In this document: positions 56,730 to 64,000 of the stretch, piece after piece
Layout of the letters: each line of letters opens with the position of its first letter
Numbering within the stretch: position 1 is the first letter of the stretch
DNA from: Kitasatospora sp. MAA4
GTDB taxonomy: Bacteria; Actinomycetota; Actinomycetes; Streptomycetales; Streptomycetaceae
Length of the DNA: 64,000 nucleotides
Direction: 5' to 3'
Assembly: GCF_029893355.1 (NCBI RefSeq)
Contig: NZ_JARZAI010000029.1
Coordinates: 1-64,000 of the forward strand
Position numbers and translations under genes: made by a program
Notes under the pieces: generated by a model
What the model was told of the DNA's origin: nothing
Seen by the model: only the letters and a program-made list of their open reading frames with translations
Databases searched by the model: none

Positions 56730-58766
56730 ATGACCGGATCGGCCTCCGGGGCGTCCGCCGGCCTCACCCGGGTGCCCGGGCTGCTCTACGGCGGCGACTA
56801 CAACGCCGAGCAGTGGGGCGAGCACGTCTGGGACGAGGACGCCCGGCTGATGCGGCAGGCCGGGGTCACCATGGCCACGGTCGGCGTCTTCGCCTGGGCA
56901 CGGCTGCAACCCGCCTCGGACAGTTGGGACTTCGGCTGGCTGGACCGGTTGCTGGACCTGCTGCACGGCCACGGCGTCGCCGTGGACCTGGCCACCGCGA
57001 CCGCCTCGCCGCCGGCCTGGCTGGTGCGCGCCCATCCCGAGATGCTTCCCGTCACCGCCGACGGCGTGCGACTGGAGTTCGGCTCCCGGCAGCACTACTG
57101 CCCGTCCTCGGCCGTCTACCGGGCCGCCGCCGTTCGCCTGACCCGAGCGCTCGCCGAGCGGTACCGCGACCACCCCGCGTTGGCGCTCTGGCACATCCAC
57201 AACGAGTACGGCGACCACGTCACCGAGTGCTTCTGCGCCGATTCCGCCGCCGACTTCCGCCGCTGGCTGTCCGAGCGCTACCACGACGTCGAGACGCTCA
57301 ACCACGCCTGGGGCACCGCCTTCTGGTCGCAGCGCTACGCCGGCTTCGAGGAGGTCGAGCCGCCGCGCGCCGCGCCGGGACCGGGCAACCCGACGCAGCT
57401 CCTGGACTGGCGCCGGTTCTGCTCCGACGCCCTGCTGGCCTGCCACCGCGCGGAGAAGGCCGTGCTGGACGAGATCTGCCCGCAGGTGCCGGCCACCACC
57501 AACTTCATGTCGATGTTCAAGGCGCTGGACTACTGGGAGTGGGCCCGGCACGAGGACTTCGTCTCCGACGACGCCTACCCCGACCCGGCCGACCCCCGGG
57601 CCCACGTCACGGCCGCGATGAACTACGACCTGATGCGCTCGCTGAAGGACGGCCGGCCGTGGCTGCTGATGGAGCAGGCCCCCTCGGCCGTCAGCTGGCG
57701 CACCGTCAACCTCCCCAAGCGGCCGGGGCTGCAGCGCCTCTGGTCGCTCCAGGCGCTGGCCAGGGGAGCGGACGGCATCATGTACTTCCAGTGGCGCGCC
57801 TCGGCGGCCGGGGCGGAGAAGTTCCACAGCGCCATGCTGCCGCACCGCGGCACCGCCTCGCGCGGGTGGCAGGAGACCGTGCGCTTCGGCGCCGAGCTGC
57901 GTCGCCTCGCGGAGGTGGCCGGCAGCCGGCTGCGCGGGCAGGTCGCCGTCGTCCTGGACTGGGACAGCTGGTGGGCACTGGAGCTGGACGAGCACCCCAG
58001 CGCCCGGATGCGCTGGCTCGACCTGCTCCGCCCCTGGTACGCGGCTCTGTTCGAGCGGGGCGTGACGATCGACTTCGTCCGCCCCGGCGCGTCGCTCGAC
58101 GGCTACCGGGCGGTGTTGGCCCCCAACCTCTACCTGCTCACCGAGGAGGGCGCCCACTGGCTCGCCCGCTACGTCCACGGGGGCGGGACGCTGGTCTGCG
58201 GTCCCTTCAGCGGGATCAGCGACCGCGACGACCACGTCCACGCGGGCGGGCCGCCGGGCCCGCTGCGCCCACTGCTGGGCGTGGTGGTCGACGAGCCGTG
58301 GCCGATCGCCGACGGCGCCTGGACCACGGTGCGGTCGCCCTCGGGCGAGCTGCGGGCCACCCTGTGGAGCGAGTGGCTGGAGACCGAGGGCGCCGAGACG
58401 CTGGCCCGCTACGTCTGCGGCGACCTGGCCGGACGTCCCGCCGTCACCCGCAACGTCCATGGCGCGGGCGCGGCCTGGTACGTCGGCTGCCACCTCGGCA
58501 CGGACATCGCCGCGCTGCTCGACCTGGCTCTGGGGCCAACCGTCACAGCTCTGCCGCTGCCGCCCGGTGTCGAGGCCACCCGTCGCCGTGCCGGGGACGG
58601 CACCGACTACCTCTTCCTGCTCAACCACGGCCCGGACAGCGTCCAGCTGACCCTGGACGCCGCCGGGACCGACCTGCTGACCGGGGCCGCCGTCGCCGGT
58701 CGGCTCACGCTCGGAGCGCTCGACGCCGCCGTTGTCCGCACCCACCCCACCGAGGTCCTGCCATGA
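56730..58766 (+). CDS. Beta-galactosidase, GH42 family
   Basis: A 678-residue retaining glycoside hydrolase. GH42 layout: TIM barrel from the start (L-L-Y-G-G-D-Y-N-A-E-Q-W), acid/base Glu159 in H-I-H-N-E-Y-G, nucleophile Glu315 in L-L-M-E-Q-A-P-S, then the trimerisation-type domain (V-A-V-V-L-D-W-D-S-W-W) and the C-terminal beta domain. No signal peptide, so it acts in the cytoplasm on imported galactosides. ATG 56730 has GGGACAGGG upstream. Its stop overlaps the next start (ATGA), so it is coupled to the exported GH63 enzyme. Confidence 0.9.
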   Translation: MTGSASGASAGLTRVPGLLYGGDYNAEQWGEHVWDEDARLMRQAGVTMATVGVFAWARLQPASDSWDFGWLDRLLDLLHGHGVAVDLATATASPPAWLVRAHPEMLPVTADGVRLEFGSRQHYCPSSAVYRAAAVRLTRALAERYRDHPALALWHIHNEYGDHVTECFCADSAADFRRWLSERYHDVETLNHAWGTAFWSQRYAGFEEVEPPRAAPGPGNPTQLLDWRRFCSDALLACHRAEKAVLDEICPQVPATTNFMSMFKALDYWEWARHEDFVSDDAYPDPADPRAHVTAAMNYDLMRSLKDGRPWLLMEQAPSAVSWRTVNLPKRPGLQRLWSLQALARGADGIMYFQWRASAAGAEKFHSAMLPHRGTASRGWQETVRFGAELRRLAEVAGSRLRGQVAVVLDWDSWWALELDEHPSARMRWLDLLRPWYAALFERGVTIDFVRPGASLDGYRAVLAPNLYLLTEEGAHWLARYVHGGGTLVCGPFSGISDRDDHVHAGGPPGPLRPLLGVVVDEPWPIADGAWTTVRSPSGELRATLWSEWLETEGAETLARYVCGDLAGRPAVTRNVHGAGAAWYVGCHLGTDIAALLDLALGPTVTALPLPPGVEATRRRAGDGTDYLFLLNHGPDSVQLTLDAAGTDLLTGAAVAGRLTLGALDAAVVRTHPTEVLP

Positions 58767-60943
58767 GCCCGCTGGATCGACGTCACTTCCTGGTCGCCGC
58801 TACTACCGCCACCGCACTCGCCGCGCTGCCCGCAGCCGCACAGGCGGCACCGGCCGTCCCGGCTCCGACGACCGCCGAGGACTACGCAGACGTCCTGGAC
58901 CTGCACGGCGTCCCCGCCGTCGCCTACCCCGGGGACGCCGACGACAACAACCCCGTCACCGTCTTCGCCGACCTGGGCGCCTGGCACGCCTACGCCCTGC
59001 CCACCGTCGAGGACACCGCCGCTCACGGCGGATTCACCGGCCCGCTCTACATCGCCCAGGAGTACCCCTGGTGGCTGAGCAGCGGGTTCAGCCGGATCGA
59101 GGTCAGCGAGCACGGACAGCCGCTCGACCTGTCCGCCGGCGCGCCCCCGCGGCTGAACGCCCTGCCCGGCCGGCTGCGCCAGTCCTACGACCTGGGCGCC
59201 GGGCTGACGCTGCGTCTGGACCTCTGCTTCGCCGGCAACCGCAGCGCCCTCGTCCGCGCGAACCTGACCAACACCGCCAGCACGCCGCGCACCCTCGCGG
59301 TCTCCTGGACCGGCACGCTGCTGCGCCCCGCCGAGCAGCCCCAGCACGCCGCACTCGCGCTCGGCGCGACCGGCACCGGCGTCGCCGTGGACTTCGCGCG
59401 GGTCAGGGAGGTCTGGGACTTCCTGACCGACGGCACGGAACGCTTCGAGATCACCCACGCGAGCGCCGTCCGGACCACCGTGGACGGCGACTCCTACCGC
59501 ACCGTGCTCAGCGCGCCGCTCACCCTCGCGCCGGGCCGGGCCCGAAGCCTGGACTGGGTCGAGTCCTACACGTTCACCGCCGCCGAGCGCACCCGCGAGG
59601 CCGCCACCGTCGACCGCGCACTGACCGCCCCCGACGAGGTCCGGGCGGCCAACGCCGCCCGCTGGCACGGCTACCTCGACGGCGCGACCGAGGGCGTCCC
59701 CGCCGACCGGCGCCGGACCGCCGTCAAGTGCGTGCAGACGCTGGTCACCAACTGGCGCAGCCCGGCCGGCCGGATCCGCCACGACGCGGTCACCCCCTCC
59801 CTCTCCAACAAGTGGTTCAACGGAGTCTGGGCCTGGGACACCTGGAAGCAGGCCGTGGGCACGGCCCGCTTCGCGCCCGAGCTCGCCGCCGCGCAGATCC
59901 GCGCCATGTTCGACCACCAGATCCAGCCCGACTCGCCGACCCGCCCGCAGGACGCCGGGATGATCCCCGACTGCATCTTCTACAACGACCCGAGTACCGG
60001 AGGCGGCAACTGGAACGAGCGCAACTCCAAGCCGCCGCTGGCCGCCTGGGCGGTCTGGGAGGTCTACCGGCACGGCGGGGACAGCGCCTTCCTGCGCGAG
60101 CTCTACCCGCAGCTGACCGCCTACCAGGCCTGGTGGTACCGCAACCGGGACCACGCCCACGACGGCCTGGCCGAGTACGGCGCCACCGTGGACCCCGGCA
60201 ACGCCGCCGCCGAGGACTGCCGACAGGCCGCCGCCTGGGAGAGCGGGATGGACAACGCCCCGCGTTTCGACGCCGCGCTCGGCGCGGCCGTGGTCCAGAA
60301 CCGCGCCGCGGACGGCACCCTGCTTGGCTACTCGCTCACCCAGCACTCCGTCGACCTCAACGCCTACCTCGCCGCCGACAAGCGCCACCTCGCCACCATC
60401 GCGCAGACACTCGGCGACCGGACGGCCGCGACGCGGTTGCGCGCCGAGGCGGACGCGGTGGACGCGGCCGTGCGCGCGAGCATGTACGACCCGGCCACCG
60501 GCTGGTTCCACGACACCGACCTGGCGACCGGCGCCCGGCTGACCGCTCGGGGGCGCGGAATCGAGGGCGCCGTTCCGCTCTGGTCCGGTACCGCGACCCG
60601 CGCCCAGGCCGCCACCGTGCGCGCCCGCCTGCTGGACCCCGCCGAGTTCGGCACCCGGCTGCCCTTCCCGACCGTCTCCAGGAGCTCCCCGTACTTCGAC
60701 CCGGAGGGCTACTGGCGCGGTCTGGTCTGGCTGGACCAGGCGTACTTCGCGCTGGAGGGCCTGCGCCGCTACGGCTTCACCGCCGACGCCGGCGACCTGA
60801 CCGCCCGTCTGCTCGCCGTCGCGGGCGGGCTCACCCAGGACGCTCCTCTGTCGGAGAACTACAATGCGCTGACCGGAGCCGCCCGGAACTCCCCGAACTT
60901 CAGTTGGTCCGCCGCGCTGCTTCTTCCGCTACTACGGGGCTGA
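58763..60943 (+). CDS. Exported GH63-like (YgjK-type) alpha-glycosidase
   Basis: A 726-residue (alpha/alpha)6-barrel glycosidase. A twin-arginine-like signal, P-L-D-R-R-H-F-L-V-A-A-T-T-A-T-A-L-A, with cleavage near A-Q-A-A, directs export. The barrel contains N-G-V-W-A-W-D-T-W-K-Q, A-A-W-E-S-G-M-D-N, Y-W-R-G-L-V-W-L-D-Q and near the end L-S-E-N-Y-N-A-L-T-G, as in YgjK/GH63 enzymes where Asp (here D-T-W-K) and Glu (E-N-Y) are catalytic. It probably trims alpha-glucosides or galactose-containing sugars outside the cell for the GH42 partner. A LysR gene follows 53 bp downstream. Confidence 0.85.
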   Translation: MSPLDRRHFLVAATTATALAALPAAAQAAPAVPAPTTAEDYADVLDLHGVPAVAYPGDADDNNPVTVFADLGAWHAYALPTVEDTAAHGGFTGPLYIAQEYPWWLSSGFSRIEVSEHGQPLDLSAGAPPRLNALPGRLRQSYDLGAGLTLRLDLCFAGNRSALVRANLTNTASTPRTLAVSWTGTLLRPAEQPQHAALALGATGTGVAVDFARVREVWDFLTDGTERFEITHASAVRTTVDGDSYRTVLSAPLTLAPGRARSLDWVESYTFTAAERTREAATVDRALTAPDEVRAANAARWHGYLDGATEGVPADRRRTAVKCVQTLVTNWRSPAGRIRHDAVTPSLSNKWFNGVWAWDTWKQAVGTARFAPELAAAQIRAMFDHQIQPDSPTRPQDAGMIPDCIFYNDPSTGGGNWNERNSKPPLAAWAVWEVYRHGGDSAFLRELYPQLTAYQAWWYRNRDHAHDGLAEYGATVDPGNAAAEDCRQAAAWESGMDNAPRFDAALGAAVVQNRAADGTLLGYSLTQHSVDLNAYLAADKRHLATIAQTLGDRTAATRLRAEADAVDAAVRASMYDPATGWFHDTDLATGARLTARGRGIEGAVPLWSGTATRAQAATVRARLLDPAEFGTRLPFPTVSRSSPYFDPEGYWRGLVWLDQAYFALEGLRRYGFTADAGDLTARLLAVAGGLTQDAPLSENYNALTGAARNSPNFSWSAALLLPLLRG

Positions 60944-60969
60944 CCTGGGCGATCGACTCGTTACCGCAG

Positions 60970-61001
60970 CAGTGATGGATCAGTGATGGAGCAGTGATGG
61001 A
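60970..61001 (+). repeat. Triple 11-bp repeat over the LysR start codon
   Basis: CAGTGATGGA occurs three times with an 11-bp period (60970, 60981, 60992); each copy contains GTG and ATG. The third ATG (60997) is the LysR start. The earlier ones are in other frames, so slippage in copy number would shift or add starts. Confidence 0.7.
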
Positions 61002-61959
61002 ACAGCTGGAGCTTCGTCACCTGCGCATCGTGTGTGCGATAGCCGACGCCGGTGGCCTGCGCCGCGCGGCGGTGCTGCTGGGCTACTCGCAGCCGGCCGT
61101 GAGCACCCAACTCCAGCGGATCGAGAGCTATTTCGGCGGGGAGCTGTTCATCCGCAGCCGGGCGGGCGTGGTCCCGACGCCGTTCGGTGTGAAGGTCGTC
61201 GCGCAGGCCCGTGACGTGCTCGCCCAGGTGGACGGCATCGGCCGCAGCCCGGTCGGGGACACCACCGGGGCCGGCCGGACCCTGCGGCTGGCCGCGACCA
61301 ACACCCCGATCCTGTCCGGTCTGGTCGTGCGGATCCGCAAGGCGCTGCCGGCGATGGCACTGACCGTCAGTTCCGTCTACTCCTCGGCGGAGATCGTCGA
61401 GCTCCTGGAGAGCGGTGAGTTGGACGCCGCGATCGGCACCGACTATCCCGGGATGGAGCTGCGGCACTCCGGCGCCGTCGCGCTGCGCGGGATCGTCACC
61501 GAACCGTCGTTCGTCGCGCTGCCGGCGGACCACCGGCTGGCCGACAGGATCGAGGTCTCGCTGTCCGAACTGGCCGAGGACGCCTGGTTCGTGACACCCG
61601 ACGACGGCGCGGGCTGGCCCGGGGTCTTCTACGTCGCGTGCCAGGTGGCCGGATTCCACCCGGCCACCGTGCACCAGTTCCTCGGCGACCGGGGCCAGTT
61701 GCAGGACATGATCGCCGCAGGGCTGGGCGTCGCGGTCGTGCAGGCGACCTTCCGCCCGTCCGTCGGCGTGCTGGTCAAACCCCTGACCGGCAGGCCGGTC
61801 TGGTGCCGCTACCTGCTGGCCTGGCAGCCGGGCGGCGTCGCCGACGAGGTCGTCGAGACCGTGTACCGGTCCGCGTCCGCGGCCTACCGCGACCTCTCCG
61901 GGCACGTGCCGCACCTCCAGCCGTGGTCCCCGCGGACGTTCGGCGCGCCCCGCCCCTGA
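60997..61959 (+). CDS. LysR-family transcriptional regulator
   Basis: A 320-residue regulator. wHTH: L-E-L-R-H-L-R-I-V-C-A-I-A-D-A-G-G-L-R-R-A-A-V-L, Q-P-A-V-S-T-Q-L-Q-R-I-E; the effector-binding domain runs from R-L-A-A-T-N-T-P-I to W-C-R-Y-L-L-A-W. It is an intact paralogue of the damaged LysR at 47283. The start lies in a triple 11-bp repeat that obscures any ribosome site. Located between the GH42-GH63 operon (same strand) and the collagenase gene, either of which may be its target. Confidence 0.88.
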   Translation: MEQLELRHLRIVCAIADAGGLRRAAVLLGYSQPAVSTQLQRIESYFGGELFIRSRAGVVPTPFGVKVVAQARDVLAQVDGIGRSPVGDTTGAGRTLRLAATNTPILSGLVVRIRKALPAMALTVSSVYSSAEIVELLESGELDAAIGTDYPGMELRHSGAVALRGIVTEPSFVALPADHRLADRIEVSLSELAEDAWFVTPDDGAGWPGVFYVACQVAGFHPATVHQFLGDRGQLQDMIAAGLGVAVVQATFRPSVGVLVKPLTGRPVWCRYLLAWQPGGVADEVVETVYRSASAAYRDLSGHVPHLQPWSPRTFGAPRP

Positions 61960-62107
61960 CCGGCGACTGTGCCCACGGTGTTATCACCGCTGGGGCGATG
62001 TCCTATCACCCAGCGCGTTGTCAGTGGGCCTGACGCAGTGGGATGTTACATGTCACGTCTCACTACCCCCACCCGAGGCGCACCCCCACGTTCACTCAGG
62101 AGCATTG

Positions 62108-64000
62108 ATGCGCCATCGATTTGCCCTGCCCAGATTCCTGGCCGCCACTCTGGCGGCCGGCATCGCGACCGCCGGTCTGCTGGCTCCGCCGTCGTTCGCC
62201 GCAACCGCCCCGAAGCCCTCGACCAGCGCTCCCGCCCCCACAGCGGGCGCGCCCCGGTCGCCGGCGCCGCTCGGCGCCAACACCGGCCGGTCCACGCAGG
62301 CCGACGTGCGAAGCCAGCGGGTCAACGCCGCTCAACAGCCCCCGGTCAGCCCGGTGTTGCCGGCCGCACCGTCGAAGCCCGCCGCCCGCTCCAAGGCTGC
62401 CGCTCTCGCCGCAGCGCAGTCCTGCACGGCCGCCGACTTCGGCAGTCGGTCCGGATCCGCGCTGGTCTCCTACATCCAGTCCTCGACCACGGACTGTGTG
62501 AACACGCTGTTCAAGCTCACCGGCTCCGACGCGCACAGCGTCTTCAACGAGGCGCAGATGGTCACCGTGGCCAACGCCTTTCGGAGCGCCTCGTCCAACT
62601 ACCCCGGTGACGACACCACTTCGGTGTGGCAGCTGGAGCTCTTCCTGCGCGCCGGCTACTACGTGCAGTACTACCACCCCGCGGACGTCGGGACGTACGG
62701 CCCGACCCTGGCGGCCGCCATCGAGGGCGCACTGGACGCCTTCGTGGCGTCCCCGCACTTCATGGACGTCACCGCGGCCAACGGCGACGTCACGGGCGAC
62801 GCCATCGTCCTGACGGACAGCGCCAACGAGCAGGCCCGCTACCTGAACACCTACAAGAAGGTGCTCAACGCCTACACCAGCTCCTACGACGCCTATGCCA
62901 GCATGGACGCGGCCGTCAACGACGTCTTCACCCCGATCTTCCGCGGCCACCAGAACCCCGCGTTCATCACCGCGGTCACCGCGGACCCGAGCATCATCGA
63001 CACGCTCGACGCGTTCGCGCTGAACCACGAGTCCGCGCTGAGCGGGGACAACTCCTACCTGGACTCCAACGCCGGCACCGAGCTCGCACGCTTCCTGGAC
63101 ACCGCGGCGCTCCAGGCCAAGGTCCGCCCGCTGGCGAAGGGCCTGCTGGGCGCATCGGCGATCACCGGCACGTCGGCGCCGCTGTGGGTCGGTGTCGCCG
63201 GGATGACCTCCACCGACGACCAGGCCCAGTGCTCGTACTACGGCACCTGCAACCTCGTCGCCCAGCTCACCGCGGCCTCGCTGCCGACCACGACGGCCTG
63301 CGGTTCGACGATCACCCTGCTGACGCAGGCGCTGACCGCCGCTGACCTGACGGCCGTCTGCGCGAGCCTGCAGAGCGAGATACCGTACTTCCAGAACCTG
63401 GACAAGATAACCAGCCCGATACCCGGCCAGTACGAGACGAAGGTCCGGCTCGCCATCTACGCGAGCTCCAAGGACTACCAGACGTACTCCAGCTGGATCT
63501 TCGGCAACAGCACCAACAACGGCGGCGAGACGCTGTCCGGGAACATCACCGACCCCACCAACCAGCCCGTCTCCATCCAGTACCAGTGGCCCGCCGACAA
63601 CGGCTTCCCGGCCCGGGTCTGGAACCTCAACCACGAGTTCACGCACCTCATGCAGGGCGCCTACGACATGCAGGGCACCTTCGCCACCGAGATCACGGTG
63701 CCGGACATCTGGTGGATCGAGGGCCAGGCCGAGTACGTCTCCTACAGCTACCGCAACGTCCCGGACACCGGGGCGATCGCCGACGCCAGCCAGCACACCT
63801 ACGCGCTGAGCACGCTGTTCCAGAGCACGTACGACAACTCCGACCAGACCCGCACCTACCCGTGGGGCTACCTCGCGGTGCGGTACATGTTCGAGAAGCA
63901 CCCCGCGGACATCGCCAACATGCTCACCCACTTCCGCACCGGTGACTACACGGGCGGCTACGCCGTCTACAACAGCATCGGCACCGGCTACGACGCCGAC
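62108..64000 (+). CDS. Secreted M9-type (microbial collagenase-like) metalloprotease, partial
   Basis: Open from ATG 62108 (AGGAG upstream) to the right edge, 631 residues so far. Signal peptide M-R-H-R-F-A-L-P-R-F-L-A-A-T-L-A-A-G-I then a Pro/Ala/Ser-rich spacer with R-S-Q-R-V as a possible propeptide. The M9 N-terminal helical domain spans about 100-400. The catalytic site has H509-E-F-T-H513 and the third zinc ligand Glu538 in W-W-I-E-G-Q-A-E-Y-V. Collagenase-like proteases degrade extracellular protein; substrate specificity is from family only. Accessory PKD or PPC domains, if any, lie beyond the window. Confidence 0.88.
   Translation, partial: MRHRFALPRFLAATLAAGIATAGLLAPPSFAATAPKPSTSAPAPTAGAPRSPAPLGANTGRSTQADVRSQRVNAAQQPPVSPVLPAAPSKPAARSKAAALAAAQSCTAADFGSRSGSALVSYIQSSTTDCVNTLFKLTGSDAHSVFNEAQMVTVANAFRSASSNYPGDDTTSVWQLELFLRAGYYVQYYHPADVGTYGPTLAAAIEGALDAFVASPHFMDVTAANGDVTGDAIVLTDSANEQARYLNTYKKVLNAYTSSYDAYASMDAAVNDVFTPIFRGHQNPAFITAVTADPSIIDTLDAFALNHESALSGDNSYLDSNAGTELARFLDTAALQAKVRPLAKGLLGASAITGTSAPLWVGVAGMTSTDDQAQCSYYGTCNLVAQLTAASLPTTTACGSTITLLTQALTAADLTAVCASLQSEIPYFQNLDKITSPIPGQYETKVRLAIYASSKDYQTYSSWIFGNSTNNGGETLSGNITDPTNQPVSIQYQWPADNGFPARVWNLNHEFTHLMQGAYDMQGTFATEITVPDIWWIEGQAEYVSYSYRNVPDTGAIADASQHTYALSTLFQSTYDNSDQTRTYPWGYLAVRYMFEKHPADIANMLTHFRTGDYTGGYAVYNSIGTGYDAD

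Noticed and set aside
56328..58745. An 805-codon minus-strand frame opposite GH42, and one of 634 codons opposite GH63 (58607-60511)
   Set aside because: Both are mirror images of well-supported glycoside hydrolase genes and show Val/Gly/Arg/Gln-rich low-information sequence.
62096..63931. A 611-codon minus-strand frame at the right end
   Set aside because: The plus strand encodes a collagenase with signal peptide and HEFTH zinc motif; the minus frame is its shadow.

Overview
The window is very GC-rich, with G/C at most third codon positions, GTG starts and purine-rich ribosome sites. Its gene families (SCO0854-type RING protein, SCO2400 family, DUF6131, choice-of-anchor P proteins, XRE-NB-ARC-TPR regulators, LAXTG sorting signals, rare TTA codons) point to a Streptomyces, Kitasatospora or Streptacidiphilus chromosome. 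The many broken transposases and gene fragments suggest a chromosomal arm rather than the core. I saw no rRNA, tRNA or CRISPR array.

Layout. 0-3 kb: end of a lectin gene, two or three transposase remnants and a MerR regulator with its operator. 3-9.3 kb: a RING-finger/TerD-like protein, a uracil permease, kinase and IstB fragments, an OMP decarboxylase with an altered active site and a truncated oxidoreductase. 9.4-16 kb: a Na+/H+ antiporter, carbonic anhydrase and small stress-type proteins (DUF6131, CsbD, PRC-barrel) around a TetR gene. 16-25.7 kb: a decayed TnpB 3' end, universal stress protein, MgtA-type P-ATPase, a fusion of two truncated membrane genes and a full-length TnpB whose third RuvC acid is replaced.

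26.2-31.4 kb is the most distinctive block. It runs UDP-GlcNAc 2-epimerase (with a TTA codon), structured leader, 52-residue LAXTG micro-protein, exosortase, GT2 glycosyltransferase, choice-of-anchor P surface protein and a strong terminator. A perfect 55-bp direct repeat, the 3' end of an oxidoreductase gene, flanks it; a third copy of its 42-bp core lies at 9.3 kb. I read the block as a surface-protein anchoring and glycosylation cassette, possibly mobile and developmentally controlled. An L-type lectin/DUF11 protein follows.

33-46 kb: an SDR/MDR operon divergent from a MarR gene, two SCO2400-like membrane proteins, a broken peptidase-S74 module, an ECF sigma/membrane partner pair, a DHFR-like reductase, several pseudogenes and a kinase-fold protein. 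46-64 kb: secreted proteins, two LysR regulators, a truncated M6 protease, an XRE/IS256 fusion, a STAND regulator with two TTA codons beside two secreted paralogues, metG, a GH42-GH63 glycoside hydrolase operon and the start of a secreted M9 collagenase running off the right edge.
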